Below are positions 11,947 to 22,350 of a stretch of 64,000 nt of DNA, piece by piece. Within the stretch, counting starts at the first letter, position 1, and each line of letters begins with the position of its first letter. The stretch is taken from contig WHUX01000084.1 in assembly GCA_015179025.1 (NCBI GenBank), forward strand, positions 166,805 to 230,804, given 5' to 3'. The DNA comes from Terfezia claveryi. Lineage: Eukaryota; Ascomycota; Pezizomycetes; Pezizales; Pezizaceae. A model generated the notes under the pieces. It saw only the letters and a program-made list of their open reading frames with translations, searched no databases and was not told the DNA's origin. Position numbers and translations under genes: made by a program.

Positions 11947-12759
11947 TCATATATTCCAGTTGTAGTCCGTAGTGCGGAAGATTCGCTTGCCCATGCGGAG
12001 CCCGCGTGTGGAGTCAGTGGAGTTTGCCAAGTAGATGACCAAAGACGATGCCAGTTTGCCGACCCTTCTTCCCTCTTGCAATAACCAGCGTATGCCTACA
12101 ATTTGAACTCCCTTGTTATCCTCTTCGATCCATCGGCGCATGAGACCGGGTTTGTACTTCATAGGGGCTGCGTGAAATACAACAGCTTGTGTTCGTTTTT
12201 TTTGGGGGGTGTCTTGCGTTGGTGTCGCCTTTTTCTTGAACAGTGGTACGCGGTCAGGGTGGACCCTCTCCATCCCTTCCTGGTTGGTTCGGGAGGGGGT
12301 GGTGGTCGGGGGCGGTGTCGCTTTCGCAGGCGCTTTGCCCTTGTCCTTTGGTGGTTGACGCGGTGATGGTGAGGTGGTAGTGGTTGCTGCCTCTGCATAC
12401 GTGCGCGTTGGAGGCGGGTCCGTATTGGTGGATACACTGTTGGTGGTCGGCTTCTGTACCGGGGTCGGAGGTGTGGTCTGTGTACTTGTATCTATTACAA
12501 GGGTTGGCGGTGGAGCTTTTATGAGAGAGGTCAGGGCTTCCCAATATCTTGATGCACCCTTATCGACAGCCTCGAGATAGTCGGTAATGTCCATTTTGTG
12601 GATTCGTTGAAACTGCCTACCAAACGTCCTTAAGAGGAAGTCAAGTTGATTGCGGTTTGCGCCTTTGGGGACGGCTTCTCTCAGATCGGCCATGCTGTCA
12701 CAAACGGGGGGATCTTCCATCAGGACATGCCCTGATGGTGTGTTAAGTCCTTCCGGCAT
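11947..12759 (-). CDS. LINE ORF1 (gag-like RNA-binding protein), 270 aa
   Basis: An intact frame starting at the ATG at 12,759, with an in-frame stop shortly upstream. The N-terminal 85 residues are helical (FLLRTFGRQFQRIHKMDITD). A Pro/Thr/Lys-rich linker follows (residues about 90-195). The C-terminal domain RWIEEDNKGVQIVGIRWLL / VGKLASSLVIYL / LRMGKRIFRTTDYNW matches the conserved core of Tad1-clade ORF1 proteins, which normally continues into CCHC zinc knuckles. Here it stops immediately after that core. GC content is well above the surrounding sequence. It presumably packages element RNA; whether it is expressed is unknown. Confidence 0.7.
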   Translation of the reverse strand: MPEGLNTPSGHVLMEDPPVCDSMADLREAVPKGANRNQLDFLLRTFGRQFQRIHKMDITDYLEAVDKGASRYWEALTSLIKAPPPTLVIDTSTQTTPPTPVQKPTTNSVSTNTDPPPTRTYAEAATTTTSPSPRQPPKDKGKAPAKATPPPTTTPSRTNQEGMERVHPDRVPLFKKKATPTQDTPQKKRTQAVVFHAAPMKYKPGLMRRWIEEDNKGVQIVGIRWLLQEGRRVGKLASSLVIYLANSTDSTRGLRMGKRIFRTTDYNWNI

Positions 12760-13749
12760 TGCTGTCGGAGGTCAACATTGATTTTTCGACCTAGGGTACA
12801 ACTTGCCCTTACCCCTTTCGGGGTCCCCTCGGAGGTATTAGCGGCGACGGGGTGGACGGGCACTGTTATTCTCCGCCGGGCTGTCCCCGGCCTTGCCGCT
12901 GGGGAGAGAAAAACTGCCCTTCTCCACCAGCCGACCGGACGGCCTTTCCTGTATCGCCTCCCTCATCAGTTCTCAGTTTTCAATATGGGACATACTCACG
13001 GCGTTACCCGCTTTCCATATCTTGTAGTGGACCAGACCCACTTACTGAGTTGAATCAGTAGAGAACTATGCGGTCGCAACTCCGCTATAGCATTTGCCTT
13101 TGCTCCTTAAGCCTCAGCAGGGGAACTGCGTACGCATTGCTGCGTTCATTGAGACCGACACCCGCATCCGTCCTGTCGGACCGTTACGCTGCAGTTAACC
13201 CGGAACCCCGAGCTCTTGTATGCAATGTCAGGGAACACGCGTAATGGAATTCATTACTCTAATGGTGCTCTGAACCGTACGTAACGCCTCGCCTCAAGCT
13301 GCATTTCTCAGCTCTTCGCGATGCAGAAGGTGGTACATACAAACTCCCACCATCCGCCGGCGGTGTCTCGCCACCGGTCTCTATAGGTATATTACTGTGA
13401 ACACTACTGCTCAATGTGAACGATTCGCAGTGGACACTATACCAAAGATCCCCCAGTGACTAACCAATACATCACACGTACTGGAGGAAACCCCCTACGG
13501 GTAGTGCCAGCCATGACTGTTTGTACGAGATGTGACCTGTCCGAGCCCAACCGGAATTCAACCGGACTTAACCTGGCGCACGCACCTGGTGGTGAATCAA
13601 CTGCTAGGTAATGGAGATGACTGGGGGTACTTCACTACGACGAGTTGCTGTCTCTGCCCTTGCTCGGCTATCCGCCCCCAGGTGCATTTCGACCCCGAAG
13701 GGCCCCCACCAGGACTCGAAGGGAGGATAAGCGAGTGTAACAGTTGAGA

Positions 13750-14172
13750 CTATCTATGCATGAAGTAGGCCCTGAGTGGCATTTCTCCCCTTCGCAGGAA
13801 CCTCTTGGGACCCGGTCGGTTGGTTTTCAGGAACACCAGTAGCCAACTGCATACTCGACGTGTATTGCACACATCGCACTCGCGCTTTTCATCTCTGCAT
13901 AGGACGAGATTTCCCCGTCTTAGCATGCGAGGGGCTTGTACGTTCCAAACTGCCATGTAAAGCAGCATTTCCTCACTAGGTTCCTCGTCGTCGGTGTCAC
14001 TTTCATGACCATCATAGTCAGCCGGCAGTGGTGGTGAGGATACCTGTGGTGACTGTGATATTTGCGGAGTTGTGACTGTGGCTGGCTGTCCGGTGACTGG
14101 AAGTCGGGTTTTCAGTGGCGGGTTATGCTTGTCGAGCTTGCCCGGGTTGTCTTTCCTCTTCCTCTGAGGCAT
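13750..14172 (-). CDS. upstream ORF of the LINE, 140 aa, function unknown
   Basis: Open frame from ATG at 14,172. It starts very basic (MPQRKRKDNPGKLDKHNPPL), passes through an acidic patch (ESDTDDEEPSEE) and includes a possible Cys-pair segment (CRDEKRECDVCNTRRVCSW). It lies between the LINE 5' end and the gag-like frame, on the same strand, separated by about 1 kb of GC-rich sequence without a long frame. It may be the 5' part of an originally longer ORF1 or a separate small ORF. No family recognised. Confidence 0.4.
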   Translation of the reverse strand: MPQRKRKDNPGKLDKHNPPLKTRLPVTGQPATVTTPQISQSPQVSSPPLPADYDGHESDTDDEEPSEEMLLYMAVWNVQAPRMLRRGNLVLCRDEKRECDVCNTRRVCSWLLVFLKTNRPGPKRFLRRGEMPLRAYFMHR

Positions 14173-14741
14173 GTATGGTACTGTGTGGGAGTTACAAATT
14201 CCCTAATTGGCTGGTGCCGACTTGGTGTGGGTGCTCTCGCGGAATCGTGGACCAATGCCCGTGAGGGGAGATTTCTGTGAGAGCGAGGAAGAAGAAGACA
14301 AAGGAAGAGGGGAAAAAGCTTCAATTGAGGGGCAAAGGGTCGCGATAGTTGTTCCCCCGAGGTTCGAGTAGATATTCTTGATGTGGACAGCGAGGGCTAT
14401 CTCGTGGTGCTGTCCTCTTGTCTGTAGGTGCTCTGGTGCAAGGTACCAAGGTTGATGGAAACAAGGTGAGCTGGAGTGAAGGAGAGACTATGTGCAGGAG
14501 CAACAGGAAGTTGAACTTGGCGTGGGGGGGGTAGGGTGGGTGGTTATACTAGAGGGGTGGTCGTACGGGGTATTGAGGGTTCAGGTGCTATAGAGGGTTC
14601 ACAGTAGCTAGCCTATATTCATTTTTCTTACTGCATCGATATTGCATTTATTGATGGAGATATTGGAATGTTACTGCATGTGGCAGGGGAGCCCGGTCGA
14701 TCGTCACGTGGTTGTCGATCGTTACGCCATAAGTGATACTA

Positions 14742-15290
14742 GTGTGTATTTTTTAAAAAAATAAAAATGCATAACATAACGAGCCAACAGTACTCAAAAT
14801 GGTATCGGGCCGGGGTTAACCAGGTTCGTTGGTTTATCATGTAAGGAAAGTGGTTCATCTCAAATGAATTTCAAGGTAATCCCGACTAGTCGAGGGATAG
14901 GCCATTGCTTCGTAGCTTCGCTTCCACTAGGGAAATATGCCAAGTATGCAAGTCAGATGCCAACTGTGCGAGAAGACCCTTAGTAACTGATCGAAGGGAT
15001 CATACTAGCATGCTTTCCTTAGTCATGGACTATTTGACAATTTTGCTGAGGCCGAGATTTTTGTAAATCAACTAACAATATATGAAATACGACAAAAATA
15101 CAAAACGAAACATATCCATACACCTACAATGTAAAAAATAAAATAACCTAGAGCATAAAAATGACATAAGATATCATAAAAAACAACATCATACAGATGC
15201 GCCAATAATAACCACAATAAAAGTGATCCCAAAAAAATAAATGCGGAAAACACTAACCCTACCATCCCCACCACACTCTTCCCTTCCCCT
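14742..15290. other. AT-rich intergenic
   Basis: No domain-bearing frame. A minus-strand hydrophobic frame (15,068-15,322) overlaps the 3' end of the next gene and reflects AT-rich codons rather than a recognisable membrane protein. Confidence 0.4.
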
Positions 15291-16249
15291 CTACCAAGAG
15301 TTCGCCCCATCCCATGCATCATCTGCTACCCCATCAATTCCCACCGGCTCCCCTTGCACCCGATCCTCCCGTTCATTCACATCTAAACCAGAGGAGTTGT
15401 AGGCTTTGACACCCCCCATGCCCGCATTGGTAAATGGCTCCATAGCCACGTCGGGCTGGTCAAACGTTAAAGGGGCAGTTTTTGCAAAGGCACTAGGAAG
15501 CCCGCTCACTGCCCATTGTTGACGGCGGTTTTCTAGCACATGAATCAGCATCTTAGATGCCAGTGCTTTTACAACCGCCGTCAAACCAGAAAACAATGGT
15601 ACAGGAGGATTCCCCTGCACATGCATTCTATCCCACGAAGCCAACAAATCCTGATCTACAAATTTGAGGTTATACCTCCACACATGCTGGACACATTTGG
15701 GCCTTGTGACGTAGGCGAAAAAAAAAGGGAGAAACCGGTTGTGCACCTGGTCACTAGCATCCTTTGGGGCATCTACTTGATCTTCGATATCTGGGATGAT
15801 ACCCGGCCCCCTCGGGAATAGGGTCCGGGATATGCAGATAGCAGGTAAGCTGGGGGCCAAATTGCCTCCATCAGCTGCGGCTGCTACCGCCGCGTGCTGC
15901 GCTGCCCGCCGGTGCATGTATTGGTCCTGGTATTTTACCCCTGAGTAGGTGCGCAGCCACATATTTATGACGTCCTGGAGGCCTGTCATAAAACTGGACA
16001 TTGTGTTGTCCCTTACCAGAATCGTATCGCAAGGTGTGTCCACTCGCGATTGTATTGATGAATTGCCCTTGCGGGGATCCAATTCCGTTCATCGAAGCGA
16101 AAATATAGAAATCGCCCAATATGGTAATACTCATACATATGTATTCTAACCACAGCAGGATCGTAGTTCCCTGGGTTAACGTTGCCAAAGTTGCCAATAA
16201 TGGGCAATCGAAGGTGGGGAATGTCGACATAGTTAGATCGTCGAGGCAT
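15291..16249 (-). pseudogene. unrecognised gene with one frameshift, about 320 codons
   Basis: Starting at the ATG at 16,249 the frame begins MPRRSNYVDIPHLRLPIIGN and runs about 78 residues to REWTHLAIRFW, where it stops. A different frame takes over at the same point (NTMSSFMTGLQDVINMWLRT) and stays open for 240 residues to 15,291. A single indel near 16,010-16,035 would explain this; a 23-bp intron would be too short. Composition is protein-like and richer in GC than both flanks. There is an Ala-rich stretch (RRAAQHAAVAAAADGGN) and an acidic C terminus. No domain is recognised. It could be a lineage-specific host gene or a captured foreign gene. It lies 470 bp outside the left end of the giant element. 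Confidence 0.55.
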
Positions 16250-16716
16250 CTGGCAGATTAAATTTGTTAGTGAATCAAATTGTAAAGGTGAGGAGGGTGA
16301 GTAACTAACGATGATATATGTGATATTTGGTATGGAAAATAATAGAGTTATAGTATAAGAAAGTGCAGAAAACACTGAATTATTCTTCGTCAGTATAATT
16401 ACTAGGTCTGAAGTGCTGACACTATACCAGTAGTGTTTTTTACGCGTCGGGTTCTAGTGAAATAGGTTGTAGTTGAATGTTGTTGTTGTAGTCGTAGAAG
16501 AAATAAACACACAATGCTCTGATTGTGGTATATATTATTCGTGATGCTTATTCGTAAGACTCAGACATTCAAGAAAGAAGGAAGGAAGAAATGAGCGGGC
16601 CTTATATGACCCTGATGCTCGCACTGAACAACTCGTTTGCAACACACACTGCCCATATGCCATACCCCCAATATGCCATGCCCCAAATCCGTTTACAAGA
16701 TCCTAAGGCAGCTTGC
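16250..16716. other. intergenic, possible solo LTR
   Basis: No gene. The 16,440-16,640 segment (TGTTGTTGTTGTAGTCG..., GTGGTATATATTATTCGTG) looks like LTR sequence, but no partner copy exists in the window to test this. Short near-duplicate phrases CCCATATGCCATACCCC / CAATATGCCATGCCCC lie at 16,651-16,684. Confidence 0.3.
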
Positions 16717-16725
16717 CTTCCTCGC
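16717..16725. repeat. left 9-bp target-site duplication of giant element
   Basis: CTTCCTCGC lies immediately outside the left terminal repeat. It is repeated exactly at 42,404-42,412, immediately outside the right terminal repeat. Confidence 0.88.
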
Positions 16726-16900
16726 TGTTCTCGTACCCAGACTCTAGCCTGATCTTGGCATTCGCTTCTGCGATTTAATCAGAAGAGAGTCTGGGACTAT
16801 ACACCTCCGCCGAAATCATCTCCGGTGCCAAGATTTTCGGAGATGCTAGCGTGAGTTTCGGAGATGCTAGCGTGGTTCCGGAGGTGCTAGCGCATTTGCG
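16726..16900 (+). repeat. left terminal inverted repeat of giant element, with subterminal repeats
   Basis: Outer end TGTTCTCGTACCCAGACTCT. Within it, TTCGGAGATGCTAGCGTG occurs at 16,836-16,853 and 16,857-16,874, and a variant CCGGAGGTGCTAGCGC follows at about 16,877-16,892. Repeated subterminal motifs of this sort commonly serve as transposase-binding sites. Confidence 0.85.
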
Positions 16901-17060
16901 TTGTGTAATTAACTAGTCTTAGTCTGGTGGGCACAAGCCCCTCCCAAAGTAATCAATAGTGGCAATCTCATTCACCCTGAATAAAACATCACCCCTGTAT
17001 AGCTCTCCAGCTCTCTTCCATCTTAGTAGTCCTTTTTAGCTCAACCAATTCCTACCCACT

Positions 17061-20000
17061 ATGATGTCTTTGGTAGCTTTGGTTAAGCACAAAACCTCCC
17101 AATCGGCTAGGGCCTTAAGGAATAAATGAGGCAAAATTGAAGAGCTTCCTATCATTGAAGTAGATGGGACTGTAAACCTGGATGGGGTATGGGAACCTTT
17201 CCTGTCTGCCAATGTTCAAAAATGGTGGCCAAAACAAATTATTAAGCTAATGAGTGGGTGTACTGTAAGTGCTATTATGATTTGATTTAATTTGATTATA
17301 TGATATTAACTGTATCTATAGGCCCTAGAAAAATTTTCAGAAAAAATTATATTGGGTGGCTGTATATGGATTCTTTAAAGTCTGAAACTGAAATCAGCTT
17401 TTTTTAAAAGCAACTTTGAATTGTATATGGCCTACAAAAGAGGGAGTAATAGATGTGGCTGGCGAAGTAAAGACTTTAAAGAGTTATATCTCTAAACTAC
17501 AAAACACTTTTTATGGGATGTTTCTGAAGTTGTCTCAATTATGGGTTCAAGGGTCTAAGGGGGTGGCATTCCAATATGAGCTTTGGGAGGCAAGAGGTAA
17601 AAGGGTTGCTCTGCGGAGACTATCGATTATGGAGGTAGAGAAATGGTTTGAATTTATGAATAAGGAATATGACAGCATTTGGTATCCTATTGTATTTGTC
17701 ATAGATCCTATTATGTGGACAATAGCTGGAAGTACAAAAGGAATATCCAATGCACTAATGACTTTCTATCAAGAATTACGAGTGTTTACTTTGGTGATCT
17801 TTGTTCATTTCATCACAATCTTATATACTAGAAGGACTAGTCAATGAGTTTTGAGCAATGCCATGTGCCTAAAAGTGTTTGATGCAATATATTTAGGAAA
17901 TAGTAAGGACTGGCCACCTTTCTTGAGGAAGGCTGAGCATCCAAGAAATACTTAGGCTTGGGAGTAGTTGGGCTTAAATTATGATCTTCATAAGTTTTAT
18001 GACCATTATACTGATATAGTTGAAAGATTGGAAGAAAAGTTGTTGAATGAAAGTAATGATATGGGCATTGAAGTAGAGAGGTTGAGGGAGCCTGAAAATG
18101 GAGTAGAGGGAATTTCTGAAAATAGAGTAAGACAGAATAAAGCTGGCGATAAAATAGATAGAGAAGTAATTGAAATTGATAGAGTAAAAGTTGACGATTG
18201 GGGAGGTGAACAAGCAGAGATGGAGGTAAATGAAGGAAAGGGTGATAGGGATGAAGTAAATATAGAAAATAGAAAGAGGAAGGAACGATACTTGGAGCAG
18301 GAGGATAGGGGGAGTAAAACTAGTGAGAAATCAGTTGAAGTAAGGGAAGTGGAGCATGAAGATAGAGTTGGAAAAAAGGTAGAGGGATTTGATTTAGAAG
18401 CTATAGGTGATATTCCTGAATTGACAATGGAGTTGGGGAATGAGTGGTTGACAGTATTATTAAGGGGCATTACTAGTGAGGAATTTATGATTTGAGCAGG
18501 CCTGGTAATACTGGTATAGTTTGCATGTATCGAAAGAGAAGTTTGTGAGGATTGGTAGTTGGATAATAGGATTGCTGAATTGGTGTAGCCCCGTCTTACT
18601 GAATCACAGATGGCAGAGTAAGTATTGTATAAAGTGTATTGCCATTGAGTATGTTATGCTAATATGAGGAAATAGTTATATTATAGAGGAGGCAATCCGA
18701 ATTTCACTGTTGGGACTACATGGGATATCTCATTAGTCAGTATATGCCTCTACTGAGCTTCGTATAAGGTATGATAAGTTATATATGTTATAGGAGAAGA
18801 AAAGAAAGAGAGAAAAAAGGGTGGCCGATAATTGTTAGAAAAAAGCTGTAGTGGAAATTCAAGTGGCCAAACGCTGGAATGTAATGTAAAAGGAGTTAGA
18901 TAAACAGGTTGAAGAAACAAAACAGGAGAAAAGGAATTTGAGGGATACCTTAGCAGAGGTGGATTTGAGAAAAAGGGGGATATTAAGTTCAGTAGATGAG
19001 GAAGAAGCTTCACAAGAATTGGAAACCAATTCAGATCTAAAGGTTAAAGAAGTTAGAGCTTTAAGTTGGATTAAGAAGCATATGGGTTTGGAGACGAATA
19101 AGAAACTAGTGTTACTAAAAAAGGGAATCACCTTGGAGACCTCATCTAAAAAACTAGTACTAAGTACACCACAGAAAATGACTCCACAGAAAGGAGGAGG
19201 GGATTAGGTTACTTCATGTCGGAGTCAGGAAACTCCATGAGGTCAGATAGTTGGTAGGAAACAGCCATCTTTGATAACGCCGAAAAAGAAAATGCCTGGT
19301 GATGAAGGGGTTTCACTTGGAGTGCTTAGGATAAAAGTGGAGGAGCAAGACCTTTCGGAAAATATTGTGGGCAATGATGCGATTAAAAGGAATGCACAAG
19401 CAACTGGATCCATGAGTCAAGGATTTAGAAGAGGCGCTCCTGGAGGGGGATATCAGTATAAGTATGTAATGCCAATACATGGGGGGTGGGGTAGTTCTTG
19501 GATACCTTATGGGTAGTATGGTAAAGGTAGTGGGTGGGGAGGGATAAGTGGTCTAGGGATGGGTGCTCCAAAAATGGGTAGTTCGGGAATGGGTGGTTTA
19601 GAAATGGGTGGTTCAGGAATGAATGGTTTAGGGATAGGTGGTCGAGGAATGGGTGGGATGGGGATAGGTAGGATGGGAAAGGGTGGGATGGGGATAGGTA
19701 GTCTGGGGATGGGTGGTCTAGAGATGGGTGGTTCGGGGATGGGTGGTCCAAAAATGGGTAGTACGGGGATGAATGGTTCGGAGATGGGTGGTTCGGGGAT
19801 AGGTAGTTCGGGGATAGGTAGTCCGAGGATAGGTGGTTCGAGGATGGGTAGTCTGAGAATGGGTGGTCCAAGGATGGGTCCTTACAAGGGTTTTAGTCAT
19901 AGTAGTCTAAGTGGTCTAGTTAATCCTGTCGGTATAGGGTATTACACTAGAAATAGGCAAAGCTCTATATATGAGATCCCAGTGGGCGGTTTTCAAAATC

Positions 20001-20545
20001 CGGCTAGCTTTAGAGCTTGAAGTGGTTCGGACAGCCCTAGCTTTCTGACAATAGGGAATATAAAGTATGTAAATATGACTAAGAAGCAAGTAGTGAGGGC
20101 TGAAGTGGGTGCTATAAGTAGAGCTAAAAGTGTGGAGTCTAGGACAATGAGATCAGAACCAGTAGGTGTATCACCACTTCTGGAGGCAGCCAATGCTAAA
20201 AGTGTGATGAAAGTTGCAGGAGTAAAAGATGTGGTGATAATAGAAGTAAATGCATTGGCTCAGGTAGTAGAACAAAATCTGGAGCAGGATATTGGGAATG
20301 TAGAGCCGGTTAAGGAAAGGGGTAGTAAGGGAGTAGGAGAGTTATCAGCTAGTGTGGGGGTTAATACAGCAGATAAAGTTAGGACTGATCCAAATATTGA
20401 GAATAATTTGAAGGGTAGGGGAGAAGGCAATAGGAAGCCAGAGCTAAAGGCAGACTCAAAGAGGAAGTCATTAGGGCATGCTAAGAGACTGGCTCCAAAT
20501 TGGAATGATGATACCATAGAGGATGATGATCTCATCCCAGTATAA
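17061..20545 (+). pseudogene. giant-element gene 1: long repeat protein, degenerate
   Basis: ATG at 17,061 begins MMSLVALVKHKTSQSARALR. A TGA after LRNK is a likely CGA-to-TGA change. A clear intron (17,265 GTAAGT to 17,321 ATAG, with an ATTAAC branch) follows. Coding similarity then continues through one frameshift at a T-run near 17,400. Recognisable segments in order: a Trp-rich helical domain (17.4-17.85 kb), a very charged Glu/Arg/Lys coiled-coil-like stretch (17,968-18,495), a second helical stretch (18.9-19.2 kb), a Gly-Met-rich repeat block (19,555-19,880), and a basic-to-acidic C terminus ending DDTIEDDDLIPV at 20,545. In-frame TAG/TGA codons interrupt throughout. No family recognised. 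It lies just inside the left TIR and reads inward. Confidence 0.6.
19555..19880 (+). repeat. 15-bp coding tandem repeat (Gly-Met-Gly-Gly-Ser)
   Basis: More than twenty units of the type GGGATGGGTGGTTCG follow one another in frame, encoding GMGGS, GMGSS, GIGGS and MGGP variants. The block stays in one reading frame, so it expanded as protein sequence. It belongs to giant-element gene 1. Confidence 0.85.
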
Positions 20546-20699
20546 TAGCTCTGGTATTAACTGCCTAGGGAATAGTTATGAGGGTAATGTATAGAGGGAA
20601 ATGACAAAGTTAGAAGGGTATGAGATCGGATTGTTAGATAGCTAGAATAACGAATTAATTCCTTCAAATGAATGTTCAGTGCCAGGTCTTGTGTTCTTG

Positions 20700-21137
20700 T
20701 GCCCTCTTTAGTTCTCATTATATTAACTATATATATCTCCGAAACAATCAAAAAAGGTTCAGAAATGGAGCTCTCTTCTAGAGATCTTTTCTTAGGCTTT
20801 AATAACTTTGGGCCTTTGCTTCGGCAGAAATTTGATTCTTTTTCATTAATTTAGAGTAGAATAAGTGAGGTATATGGTAAGGTGAAGTAGATGTTCCAGT
20901 TGGCGTGCTAGGTTCATAAAATTCTTGGCATTGTCAATTATTGACCCTCTTTAGTTCTCATTATATCAACTATATATATTTCTGAAACAATCAAAGAAGG
21001 TCCGGAGATAGAGTTCTCTTCTGGAGATCTTTTCTTGGCTTCAATAACTTTGGGCCTTTACTCCAGTAGAAATCTGATTCTTCCTCATTAATTTGAAGCA
21101 AAATAAGTAAGGTATATAGTAAGGTAAAGTAGATAGT
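20700..21137 (+). repeat. tandem direct duplication, about 244-bp unit
   Basis: The segment 20,700-20,893 (CCCTCTTTAGTTCTCATTAT ... AAGTAGATG) is repeated at 20,944-21,137 with scattered mostly transition differences. No gene is seen in either copy. Confidence 0.75.
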
Positions 21138-21159
21138 GAGAATAGTTGACAACATCCAG

Positions 21160-21775
21160 GTTCATTACATCACCTGCATTGCAAGTAATGGCTAGAGGAG
21201 ATAATAGACAGTCATGATTGCATCACCTGTGTCACAGGTAATAGCTGGAGGAGACAATATTCAAGCATATTGCATCACCTGCGTACAGGTGATAGCTGGA
21301 GGAGACAATTGAGGCTGGAGGAGACAATTGAGGCTGGAGGAGATAATGGATGGTCATTTCAGGTATCATTGCATCACTTGCATTGCAGGAGATGGCTGGA
21401 GGAGACAATTGACAGTCATGATTGTATCACCTGCATTGTAGGTGATAGCTGGAGGAGAAAATTGAGGCTAGAGGAGACAATAGATAGTTATTTCAAATAT
21501 CATTACATCACCTGCATTACAGGTGATGGCTGGAGGAGACAATTAACAGTTATGATTGTATTACCTGTATCACAGGTGATGGCTAGAGGAGACAATTAAG
21601 GCTAGAGGAGACAATGGATGGTTATTTCAAGCATTATTGTATTACCTGCATCGCAGGTGATAGCTGGAGAGATAATGGATGGTCATAATTGCATCATCTG
21701 CATTGCAGATGATGGCTGAAGGAAACAATTGACAGTCATGATTACATCACCTGTGTCGCAGGTGATAGAGTTGGC
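21160..21775. repeat. array of about ten ATCACCTGC-type palindromes
   Basis: About ten copies of a 20-22 bp near-palindrome, consensus ATCACCTGCATTGCAGGTGA, occur at roughly 53-80 bp intervals (near 21,170, 21,220, 21,270, 21,371, 21,424, 21,504, 21,560, 21,638, 21,690, 21,744). They are linked by GGCTGGAGGAGACAATT and ACAGTCATGATT spacers. Several copies carry paired changes on the two arms, such as ATCTGC/GCAGAT. No open frame explains the structure. Confidence 0.85.
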
Positions 21776-21824
21776 CAACAAGTGGGCTAACGCATATTCC
21801 TAGTATGTACTACAGGGCAAGTAC

Positions 21825-21962
21825 AACTCGGACCTGGTCACCAAGACCCACCTCGGCGAGCGAGTTTTGGAGTTTCAACAACTCGCCTAGTCGGCTTTCC
21901 TGTCTTACAACTCGACTCGCGATTAATCAGTAATCTATAGATTACTCGCCAAGCCTACTCTG
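21825..21962. repeat. hAT-terminal remnant, diverged
   Basis: Contains GATTAATCAGTAATCTATAG, ATTACTCGCCAAG and repeated AACTCG / ACTCGCC motifs in the same order as the left end of the second hAT copy (57,090-57,215), but with different spacing. It is followed at about 22,080-22,350 by a tandem array like the one next to the hAT end at 57,284-57,373, so it is probably the end of a related element whose body is gone. Confidence 0.6.
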
Positions 21963-22089
21963 TTTTCTTTTTTTTTTTATTGTTTTGTCTCGACTCTTCT
22001 ATAATCTCATCACATTTAACACCCTCATTCTATTCTCCTATATCTTGGTTGTTTTTGTATGACCGATTCTTTCTACCTTCATGGGTTGC

Positions 22090-22350
22090 TTGCATAGTGC
22101 TAGATTGCTTGTCTCGTATTCCTTGCACTATCATGGATTGTATGCACTATGCCCGATTGCCTGTCACAGATTCCTTGCACTGTCACGGATTCCTTGTTTC
22201 TTTCACTATGCCAGATTACCTGTTATAGATTGCTTGCACTGTCACGGATTACTTGCACTATTACGGATTGCTTGTACTGTTACGGATTGCTTGCACTGTC
22301 ATGGATTGCTTGCACTATCACGGATTGCTTGCACTGTCACGGATTGCTCC
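22090..22350 (+). repeat. about 20-bp tandem array with core TGTCACGGA
   Basis: Roughly ten units of the form TTGCACTGTCACGGATTGC, degenerate at the left and regular from about 22,225 to 22,348. Variants change CACGG to TACGG, CATGG or CACAG, i.e. mostly CpG transitions. The three overlapping open frames here are products of the repeat and are not genes. Confidence 0.85.

Larger units (their letters stand above)
11532..14518 (-). mobile_element. Tad1-like LINE lacking reverse transcriptase
   Basis: A minus-strand retroposon whose poly(A) tail is the T-run at about 11,532-11,548. It is flanked by a target duplication GGCGTGGGGGGG(G)TA at 11,518-11,531 and 14,519-14,533, which lies within the right arm of the foldback element. 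It holds two ORFs and a 3' UTR of about 400 bp shared with the truncated tails at 8.5 and 9.25 kb, but no endonuclease or reverse transcriptase coding region between ORF1 and the tail. At 3 kb it is about half the usual Tad1 length. The gag-like frame ends just where zinc knuckles would be expected, suggesting an internal deletion fused to the 3' UTR. Confidence 0.75.
9959..14741. mobile_element. foldback element with arms of about 700 bp, interrupted by a LINE
   Basis: The left arm (9,959 to about 10,675) reappears as its reverse complement in two pieces: 11,045-11,531 and 14,532-14,741. Both outer ends read TAGTATCACTTATGGCG inward. The arms differ by scattered substitutions and by small indels, such as an extra segment near 10,083-10,125 in the left arm. 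The central loop (about 10,690-11,045) holds no gene. Removing the LINE inserted in the right arm leaves a unit of about 1.8 kb that is mostly one hairpin. No transposase is encoded, so it must be mobilised in trans if it is mobile. It could alternatively be an inverted duplication of unknown origin. Confidence 0.8.

Noticed and set aside
12103..12580. Plus-strand Gly/Val-rich frames
   Set aside because: Antisense to the Pro/Thr-rich linker of LINE ORF1.
15068..15322. Hydrophobic 84-codon minus-strand frame
   Set aside because: Overlaps the 3' end of the orphan gene in another frame; hydrophobicity follows from T-rich codons of AT-rich DNA.
18006..18470. 154-codon minus-strand Ser/Phe-rich frame
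   Set aside because: Antisense shadow of the charged segment of giant-element gene 1.
19425..19871. Minus-strand His/Pro/Ser repeat frame
   Set aside because: Reverse reading of the GMGGS codon repeat; the plus-strand frame is continuous with gene 1.
22225..22350. Regular 20-bp repeats resembling a CRISPR array
   Set aside because: The whole 20-bp unit, including the spacer, is repeated; there are no unique spacers or cas genes and the context is eukaryotic. It is a simple tandem array.
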